From positions 1 through 15,638 of the forward strand of contig WJJB01000238.1 of NCBI GenBank assembly GCA_014729935.1: DNA of 15,638 bases, read 5' to 3'. The notes under the pieces are model-generated. The model was not told where the DNA came from. It made no database searches and was given only the letters and a program-made list of their open reading frames with translations. Positions within the stretch are counted from its first letter, which is position 1; each line of letters opens with the position of its first letter. Both the position numbers and the translations under genes were made by a program. The DNA is from Candidatus Bathyarchaeota archaeon. Lineage in GTDB: Archaea > Asgardarchaeota > Lokiarchaeia > Sigyniarchaeales > Sigyniarchaeaceae. Positions 1 through 6,317 of this stretch are shown piece by piece.

Positions 1-630
1 AGGGTTACAGGTTTGGACACGCTCACGCACCTCATGGAAGGATATGTTAATAACGTGCATGACGATGTTGATCCAAGTGCAAATGATCGCGCTATCGAAG
101 GAATGAGACTGTTATTCAAATATCTCCCAACAGCCATCAAGAATGGCAAAGATATGGAGGCTAGAAAAATGATGAGCATGGCTAGCGTGCTTGGGGGAAC
201 CACGATCGTGTACAAATCAACTGGTGGCCCGCACATGAACTCGTTCTCGTGGTATGATATCTTGGATCACGGGGAAGCCACTGCGCTCATGCTCCCGTAT
301 TATATTGCATATTACGGCCCGAATATCAAGGACAAGTTGAAGGTAATCGCTGGTTTGATGGGCCTAGACACCCAAGGAGAAGATATCGTGAGGACCGTTG
401 CACAAGGCCTTCTTGATTTCTATGAAAAGATTGGTCAAAAAACCAAGATACCCGATTACGAGGGATTTCCAAAAGAAATGGTTGACAAGGCCATCAAGGA
501 CGCAGCCCAGAATCAGATGAAATTGGATAACATGCCCCGCCCGATTCCCGCCGATAAGGTGGACAAGGTTCTCGAAACCATCTTGGAAGGCGCGTGGGAA
601 GGCAAGATAGATAAGATCCTGGAGTTGTGA
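1..630 (+). CDS. Iron-containing alcohol dehydrogenase, C-terminal part (5' end outside window)
   Basis: The reading frame is open from base 1, so this is the C-terminal ~209 residues of a larger (usually ~380-400 aa) NAD(P)-dependent group III alcohol dehydrogenase. These enzymes interconvert alcohols and aldehydes or ketones in the cytoplasm. The visible part is the all-helical metal-binding domain. It begins in the family motif DTLTHLMEGYV (bases 16-48), whose Asp and His are metal ligands. The later GGPHMNSF...LDHGEA block (about bases 223-279) supplies the other two His ligands. From memory of E. coli FucO (Asp196, His200, His263, His277), all four ligands are kept. The extra His four residues after the first His (FucO His267) is Phe here, and the loop is two residues shorter, which points to a distinct subfamily. 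Substrate cannot be told. The stop is TGA at 628-630; an internal TTG at 13 is not the start. Confidence 0.9.
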   Translation, partial: RVTGLDTLTHLMEGYVNNVHDDVDPSANDRAIEGMRLLFKYLPTAIKNGKDMEARKMMSMASVLGGTTIVYKSTGGPHMNSFSWYDILDHGEATALMLPYYIAYYGPNIKDKLKVIAGLMGLDTQGEDIVRTVAQGLLDFYEKIGQKTKIPDYEGFPKEMVDKAIKDAAQNQMKLDNMPRPIPADKVDKVLETILEGAWEGKIDKILEL

Positions 631-883
631 ATGGATTACACATCCATTTATCCATTTTATAAAAGGAGACCCGCCCCTTTAGTTTGTTAGGGCGTGGTAG
701 TTCAATTTCATTTGGGAACCAGACCGGTTCATGACCTCGATGGTGAGATCCTTGACAATGGTGGCAGCGTTACCTGAAATGCACTACGCGGTGTTATGCT
801 TTTTCCCAATCGTTTCGCTGGTTGCTGATCTTCTCCTGGAAGCACGCTTGCTTGACTTGTCTTCTTTCGCAAGAAAGGATAAA
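631..883. other. Spacer without a convincing gene; possible decayed minus-strand ORF
   Basis: This 253-nt stretch separates the 3' ends of the dehydrogenase and the subtilase-like gene. It holds a palindromic TATA-like TTTTATAAAA at 655-664. It also has a 54-codon plus-strand ORF starting with ATG at 731 that runs to 895 and overlaps the subtilase 3' end. On the minus strand, a frame rich in Lys/Arg runs without a start codon from inside the subtilase tail to a TAG at 784-786. It then continues as 34 protein-like codons (VKDLTIEVMNRSGS and so on) to a TAA at 679-681. None has a good start or ribosome site. I see no tRNA or box C/D RNA that survives checking. It is most likely non-coding or holds gene debris. 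Confidence 0.3.
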
Positions 884-3800
884 TTAAAACTTTGACATCT
901 CCTTCTTGTATGACCGCATCTTTTTCACCGTTTTCATGAACGACTTGATTCTTTCCTCTAGATTTTGCAAGCGTATCTTGTAATCATCGGATTTCTTGTA
1001 CATGATTTCCTCCGAGAGCACGGTTATCTTGCTTTGGAGTTCCATTAAAACGTTATCAATATTTCGCACCATCTTCTCGTCCAGCTCGGGCACCTGCATG
1101 CTCTCTTCCTGCTTCCGGCGAGCGTTGAAATAAATCAAGATGATAATTGCCATCGTGGATGTGAAGATGATTAGCCCTTGGAACAGGACATTATTATCCG
1201 GGGGGGTGAATTCATTCCCCGTGTCATTAAGCCTATCAAGTACCGTGAATTCAAGCTGAGCGTAGACACCCGTGATATTAGGATTGTTGAAAATCATGAG
1301 CGCGTAATATTTGCCAGTGAAATTCAAGGGAGGAAAATAATATCCCATGAGATCCATTCCATCCGACACCAAGAAGGTTGAATAATGGTACCCATCAACT
1401 GGTAGGAATTGGCTCAGGATCATCTCTCCAGATTCCTGGTGCACGAAGGCAACGATACCTAGCAGGTTGCCAGGATCAATACCTGGTTGGTCCACTTCAA
1501 TTAAAGCATCGATGAACAAGTTTTCACCCAAGTGAATCTCGGGGCGGGATAAATACGCGTCCACGTTTATCTCGTTGCTTAACATGTACTGCAATGTACT
1601 TGAAAAGATGTCAGAGTTATTTTGAAGAGCGATGTGGTAAGCATCAAGCAGGTTGGAATCGCTCAATAAGAATACTTTTCCACCAGAAGTGGGATTTTCA
1701 TGAATTGCAGCCACCAAGTTACCGGCATCATCATGGGCAAGTGGGTGGTTCATGCTATGGTTGCCAGTGATATTAAAACTGGTGTAAGTTGACATGTGTA
1801 TCGAGGAACCCGAGAAATTTTGGGTGATGGAATGGGTGGTGTTGAAATCAGTTATGGTTGTATCATTACTGAAGCTCTGGTCAAAGGAAAATCCGTACAA
1901 GGACACGAGCTCGTTCAATCCCGTGATGTTGCATCCATCAGGCAGGTTCCCAGCTCCTGAAAGCAAATCTCTTATCCCTTCAAAATCAAAATCAAACTCG
2001 AAATCCAAGTCGATGTCGATATCATCAAACCCTCCTAATGAATCCATGGATAGCCCCCCTGTAAGTAGATCTGGACTACCAAACGAGCCAGTACCCCCAT
2101 CCATGTCAGCAAGGATGATCAAGTTACCCCCTGAAGCAGTATAATTTGTCAGTAATGCCAATTCACTTTCGCTGAAAGAAAACTCTGGATCAGCAATGAT
2201 GATGGCATCATAGAGCTCGAAGAGACTAATACCTTCCATGGTCATGTTCTCATAATTAGAGAACACGATGTATTCATCGATGTCATAACCCTGACGGGTT
2301 GCTAATTCATACATCTGGTAGTAGGATCCCATTATCATGTCCCTCATGTCACCCGTGAGGATATTCAGCATATCATTGTGTTGCGTGTCGAACAAGATCT
2401 TCGCACGGGGTAGCTCAATCGTGTATTCCAAGGTGATGATATCAACGTGACCTTGGTCAGACGTGAAGGTAATGGTGGTCGTGTAATTAGCAGCCATGGG
2501 AAACTTTAGCAATGTGGCATCAATGAAGATGAAAATTGCATCTCCAGTTACCCTTGGTGTGGTATCTATTTCAGGTTCGACTTCAATCATTAGTTCAAAG
2601 CTTTCTTGATGGGACCCGTTATCAAAGGCAATGAGAGTGATGTTATGAATGCCTGCTGGAAGGCCCGTGGTGTTTTCAAACCGCACGATTGCACCGGTAG
2701 CATTTGGAGTCGCGACTTCGACTTGCGACCCATCCAGGAGCAACTCCCAAGATGTAATTTTTCCCGTGCCACCATCGTGGATGTAAAAATCGATGGTTAC
2801 CGGGGAGGAATCATTCAAGTCACTTGGAGGAACCCCGATAGTGCCCATCCACGGTGCGTGATCATCAGGAATCCCAACATTTAACGTCACGTTCATCTCA
2901 TTAGGGTTCGAAGAATTATCCCAAGCCCTTGCAGTGATATTGTAGACGCCTGCTGGTAAACCAGTAGAATTCAGGTAGGAGAATACCACCATAGACTTGT
3001 TTGGTTTTCCAGAAGATATTACTTGTCCATCAAGAAGTATTTCCCATGCAGTGATATTCGCTTCCCTGTCGTCCATCGCCCAGAATGACACGTTTACCGG
3101 TTCATTCTCGGAAGCATTCATCACGGAATCACCCATGACACCCATGATGTGATTCTCGGTACCAGAGATATCTCCCATGAGCATGCTCGCCAAGTCATTC
3201 ACGTCTTCAAGCACCATGACGGAACCATTTCCCGAACTTTCATATTCAAATCCAGTGAGAGGGACGGATGAATATAGGGACAAGTTCATGATAGCAAAAT
3301 CCCCGATAAATTCCGGTTTCATGGATGCAGTGATAGGATCAGCAGGGGTAACTCCAGCATACGGTCTCGGTGTGGATTTCCCAATATCCTTTTCAAGCAG
3401 GTTGGAATGAATGTACATGCGTTCTGGCAAGTAAATGAAGATATCCCGGAGAAGGAGATTGTCCAGTGGATTATCCTCGGAATCAAGACCGAGAAGAAGA
3501 TCGCCCAAGCTACCATTGATTGAAAGGAATTCGGTCCAGTTAATCTCTCCAATATCGAAACCTGGAAATTCGAAATCATCAAAATCGATATCGGTGATGT
3601 CTTCGAGATTGAAGATGAGATCTTGAATGGTATCACTATCAGCCGAGATCCAAGAGCAGGCATACACGCCCTCGTAGGTGGGAGCCCAGGTCGTGTTATA
3701 TAGCATGGGTTCCAGGGGTACCACCTGGCCCAAATCCCATGTTTGGGTGGTGGTTTCTGTGGAATTTTCCAAGGTTCTTGTAGTGGCGTAAACAAGTTGT

Positions 3801-6175
3801 GTATCATTTACAGGATTATTGCCAGTATTGATGACCATGCAGCTTGTTTCGATCACTTCTTCTACCTCGTACATCCTGTCCAGTTCAGACTTGACAACCA
3901 CGATGTCGCGAATGGATGGTTGCTCGTATCCCGAGATCGTGAAATTGACTTCTTCGCGCAATGAGGTGAAATTCACGCCACATCCCATGGAGAAATTAAT
4001 GCTTCTCATTTCCCCAGGTTCCAACATGCTTGGAAACCGATATTTTGCCGCCACTGTCACGTTATCGATGGAATCATTGAGGGGTGATCCAGAAAATGAT
4101 AGTGAATCATTCATGACCCAATCCATGGTATCTGCAAGTCCCCCAATCGCATGGGCATCGCTTTGTTGGCTCGCTTTCATCATGAAAAAAGATTCATTCG
4201 CCGGTCCCTTGGTTGTATCGTTCACGTATAATATATCGTTCGCTGGAAGGTACCCTCCAGTATCATCATTCGCGCCTTGTTCCAAGTCCTCCAAGATGTC
4301 AAGATCAGCCTTCCACCATGAATGCATGGAGATGTTCTCAACGGGTTCATCACCGATATTGATGATATCAAATCTCAACCTGAAGGTGTCCATGGACGCG
4401 CGCCATCCTTCAGCCGTGATAATGACCAATAGATCGTTGGAATGTTCCAAGATGGAAAAAGCCCTGCTGTAGTTGCCAACATGTGTCACGTGCATTTCCC
4501 TAAGAACGTTGTCCATCATGAAGTACGAAAAGCTTCCGTTCACGTGCAGGCCAAACATGCCTTGTAACAGATGAGTAACATTCCGTTCTTGAACATCAGT
4601 GATGTTTTGGATCAAATTGGTGTAAAAATTAACGGTTCCATAGTTTGAAACGAAGAATAAGGAGGTTCGATTGGTTGTGGGGGTTAGTTCGTAATTCGGG
4701 AGGAAACCGGCATATAATTGTGCAGGAGTGAACGAACGAAACGAGGGCATGGGAGATTCATGTTCTGAGAGGTATTCCCACGCCAAGGAGAGATTCAAGG
4801 CTCCGGCTCCCTGCACGTTCGCATCCTCCCCGAGATCAATGCTCGTACGGATAATAGCATCTTTTATTATCTCGGGCTTGACGAACTTGTATTCTTGAAG
4901 TAATAATGCGCACGCTCCTGCCGTGAATGCTGCGCTGGCAGCGGTCGAGCTCACCGACGTATATTGTGGATTTGATGGAAGAGGATCACCATATGTTGTA
5001 CTGATGTTGATCGGGAGATCCGCGTAACTCTCGATTTCTGAGAGGTCCAATTCAGCCATGCAAGAAGTAATGTTAACACCGGGAGCCAATATATCAGGTT
5101 TGGACTTGAATTCTAGCGAAACCCCCCTGCTTGAAAAATTGGCGGGGGAAATCGCAACAGGATCAGTCGTGTTCAAACCTCCAGCAGTGATTGCTGAAGA
5201 TGCCATTCCAGGCGTGTTGATGGTCATGTAGGATGGACCCAGATCACCTGCGGCTGACACCACTAACACGCCACGTTGCGTGATCTCTTCAATCGCAACA
5301 GTGAGGGGATCTCCGGGATAGCCTATTATGTTCCATCCCGCAACAATGATATCGGCACCATGACTAAAGGAGAACTCGAGAGCCGAGACCGCCCAATACC
5401 ATAGCGTGATACCTATGAAGTCCACGCATTTTGCATTGATGATCTGCGCACCTGGCGCAACACCGGTAAATTCGCCATTAGAGGCGTTTCCGGTTCCAGC
5501 AAGAATCCCGGCAAGGTACGTTCCCTCTCCTTGCACGTCTATGTACAGGGGATCCCAGTCCACGAAACTCACGTTTGCAATTACCTTCATGCCGGTCGCG
5601 TTTCCCGTTTCATTGTACACGTATTTCAAATCGTCGTGGAGACCCACGCCCGTTGACAATAAACCTATTACCACACCAGTTCCATCCAATCCAGTTTCTT
5701 CCCTGAAATTGCTGATATTGAACGCTTGGTGCGTGATATTTGAGGGGGAGGTGCTTGTCGAGATGAAATCACCAGGTGCATGCGCACTTGGTATTCTTGT
5801 ATTAATTTGGCGTTCCAACCACGCACTCTCGATCAAGCATGCAGAATCATCGGTGAGCAATTCCTGTATTCGCTTGATTGTATCCCTCAGGTATATTCCA
5901 GTATTGACATCAACGCGCCTGTAATGTAGAGATGAATGCCCTTCAAGCCACGCGGCTCTCGTGATTTCGGTAGAGAATAGGAACCACACTGTGATGATTG
6001 ATGATGGATCGTCCCCTTGCAATCGACTTTCCAAGTTTGGATCGATAAATGGTTCATTTAAAGGAGTTGGATAAGTGTCTTGATTACTTGAAGCCGTAAT
6101 CATTGGTATATATTGCATGACCATTAGCAAGCCGATAAATGGAATTACAGCAAACTTACGTGAGACGTGTTTCAT
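884..6175 (-). CDS. Giant secreted, membrane-anchored subtilase-like protein (peptidase S8 pseudoprotease)
   Basis: The protein has 1763 residues. The signal peptide is ~1-28, cleaved near ITA-SS. A propeptide-like (I9-type) region lies at ~55-130 and the S8 fold at ~160-470. Fold landmarks are clear: GTGVVIGLLSTG, GEGTYLAGILAG, FTGVAPGAQI, SAAGDLGPS, NFSSRG and KPDILAPGVNITS. All key residues differ: catalytic Asp to Ser174, His to Glu217, oxyanion Asn to Asp311, Ser to Ala412 (the STAAS region in place of GTSMA). After this come a CARDB-like region (~755-845), two ~76-residue Ig-like repeats (1026-1101 and 1125-1200), a GATase/GIFT-like region (~1257-1535, with an acidic-aromatic insert), and a beta-rich stalk. 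The C-terminus has one membrane helix (~1663-1684), then RRK and a ~75-residue charged coiled coil facing the cytoplasm. More than 50 N-X-S/T sequons lie in the extracellular part. I infer a non-proteolytic surface receptor, scaffold or adhesin. The S8 homology is firm; the role is unknown. Confidence 0.92.
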   Translation of the reverse strand: MKHVSRKFAVIPFIGLLMVMQYIPMITASSNQDTYPTPLNEPFIDPNLESRLQGDDPSSIITVWFLFSTEITRAAWLEGHSSLHYRRVDVNTGIYLRDTIKRIQELLTDDSACLIESAWLERQINTRIPSAHAPGDFISTSTSPSNITHQAFNISNFREETGLDGTGVVIGLLSTGVGLHDDLKYVYNETGNATGMKVIANVSFVDWDPLYIDVQGEGTYLAGILAGTGNASNGEFTGVAPGAQIINAKCVDFIGITLWYWAVSALEFSFSHGADIIVAGWNIIGYPGDPLTVAIEEITQRGVLVVSAAGDLGPSYMTINTPGMASSAITAGGLNTTDPVAISPANFSSRGVSLEFKSKPDILAPGVNITSCMAELDLSEIESYADLPINISTTYGDPLPSNPQYTSVSSTAASAAFTAGACALLLQEYKFVKPEIIKDAIIRTSIDLGEDANVQGAGALNLSLAWEYLSEHESPMPSFRSFTPAQLYAGFLPNYELTPTTNRTSLFFVSNYGTVNFYTNLIQNITDVQERNVTHLLQGMFGLHVNGSFSYFMMDNVLREMHVTHVGNYSRAFSILEHSNDLLVIITAEGWRASMDTFRLRFDIINIGDEPVENISMHSWWKADLDILEDLEQGANDDTGGYLPANDILYVNDTTKGPANESFFMMKASQQSDAHAIGGLADTMDWVMNDSLSFSGSPLNDSIDNVTVAAKYRFPSMLEPGEMRSINFSMGCGVNFTSLREEVNFTISGYEQPSIRDIVVVKSELDRMYEVEEVIETSCMVINTGNNPVNDTQLVYATTRTLENSTETTTQTWDLGQVVPLEPMLYNTTWAPTYEGVYACSWISADSDTIQDLIFNLEDITDIDFDDFEFPGFDIGEINWTEFLSINGSLGDLLLGLDSEDNPLDNLLLRDIFIYLPERMYIHSNLLEKDIGKSTPRPYAGVTPADPITASMKPEFIGDFAIMNLSLYSSVPLTGFEYESSGNGSVMVLEDVNDLASMLMGDISGTENHIMGVMGDSVMNASENEPVNVSFWAMDDREANITAWEILLDGQVISSGKPNKSMVVFSYLNSTGLPAGVYNITARAWDNSSNPNEMNVTLNVGIPDDHAPWMGTIGVPPSDLNDSSPVTIDFYIHDGGTGKITSWELLLDGSQVEVATPNATGAIVRFENTTGLPAGIHNITLIAFDNGSHQESFELMIEVEPEIDTTPRVTGDAIFIFIDATLLKFPMAANYTTTITFTSDQGHVDIITLEYTIELPRAKILFDTQHNDMLNILTGDMRDMIMGSYYQMYELATRQGYDIDEYIVFSNYENMTMEGISLFELYDAIIIADPEFSFSESELALLTNYTASGGNLIILADMDGGTGSFGSPDLLTGGLSMDSLGGFDDIDIDLDFEFDFDFEGIRDLLSGAGNLPDGCNITGLNELVSLYGFSFDQSFSNDTTITDFNTTHSITQNFSGSSIHMSTYTSFNITGNHSMNHPLAHDDAGNLVAAIHENPTSGGKVFLLSDSNLLDAYHIALQNNSDIFSSTLQYMLSNEINVDAYLSRPEIHLGENLFIDALIEVDQPGIDPGNLLGIVAFVHQESGEMILSQFLPVDGYHYSTFLVSDGMDLMGYYFPPLNFTGKYYALMIFNNPNITGVYAQLEFTVLDRLNDTGNEFTPPDNNVLFQGLIIFTSTMAIIILIYFNARRKQEESMQVPELDEKMVRNIDNVLMELQSKITVLSEEIMYKKSDDYKIRLQNLEERIKSFMKTVKKMRSYKKEMSKF
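2576..2803 (-). repeat. Ig-like repeat 2 of 2 within the subtilase-like protein (residues 1125-1200)
   Basis: This is the second copy of the tandem unit: PVTIDFYIHDGG, then TSWELLLDGS, NTTGLPAGIHNIT and IAFDNGS. It has the same length as copy 1 and is offset by 297 nt. The copies have diverged at many positions but share the LLDG and GLPAG turns, so the duplication is not recent. Confidence 0.8.
2873..3100 (-). repeat. Ig-like repeat 1 of 2 within the subtilase-like protein (residues 1026-1101)
   Basis: It encodes a ~76-residue unit beginning PVNVSFWAMDD. It includes ITAWEILLDG and NSTGLPAGVYNITARAWDN, then a final beta strand. The same landmarks recur in order 99 residues further on (TSWELLLDG, NTTGLPAGIHNIT), so this is a tandem domain duplication of a PKD/cadherin-like or other Ig-type fold. 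Fold class is inferred from the pattern of strands and the GLPAG turn. Confidence 0.8.
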
Positions 6176-6212
6176 GAATCATCGACCACCGGGTTAGCTC
6201 GATGGACCACGA

Positions 6213-6222
6213 GATATAGAAA
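6213..6222 (-). promoter_or_regulatory. Possible TATA box of the subtilase-like gene
   Basis: Read on the minus strand the element is TTTCTATATC, about 38-47 nt upstream of the ATG at 6175. This would put initiation ~25 nt further down and leave a leader of only ~15 nt. No strong Shine-Dalgarno site precedes the ATG. Assigned by position and AT content only. Confidence 0.35.
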
Positions 6223-6261
6223 GCAACTTGTGAAAAAGAAGTTAACGAGCAGGTTCTACAA

Positions 6262-6272
6262 CTTTTTAATTA
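6262..6272 (+). promoter_or_regulatory. Possible TATA box of the ABC exporter operon
   Basis: CTTTTTAATTA lies ~46-56 nt upstream of the ATG at 6318 in the 142-nt divergent spacer shared with the subtilase-like gene. Initiation ~25 nt downstream would give a ~20-nt leader. No ribosome-binding motif is seen before the ATG. Confidence 0.4.
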
Positions 6273-6317
6273 TGTGATTTATTGTCCTCCTTGTAAGCAA
6301 GATCGGACTGAAAAAAC

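Noticed and set aside
689..750. tRNA-like start: GGGCGTG followed by TA and a GTTC/GAAC D-arm-like hairpin, 25 nt after a TATA-like element
   Set aside because: No anticodon stem with a 7-nt loop forms around TTCAT, no T-arm follows, and no CACGCCC acceptor strand is present ~70 nt downstream.
740..778. Box C/D sRNA candidate (ATGGTGA ... TTGA ... ATGGTGG ... CTGA)
   Set aside because: Box C deviates from RTGATGA, the first guide would be only 5 nt, and no terminal stem brackets the boxes.
679..860. Archaeal histone remnant (basic tail followed by ISGNAATIVKDL-type sequence)
   Set aside because: The resemblance to a histone-fold start is short, the RKT segment and later helix are missing, and a stop interrupts the frame. 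Too weak to call.
731..895. 54-codon plus-strand ORF (MTSMVRSLTMV...)
   Set aside because: It has no ribosome-binding site, overlaps the 3' end of the opposite gene and has no recognisable pattern. It is kept only as a note in the spacer entry.
3819..4472. 217-codon ORF and other long ORFs opposite the subtilase-like gene
   Set aside because: They are low-complexity, Ser/Met-rich antisense shadows of a convincing 1763-residue protein and lack ribosome sites or family motifs.
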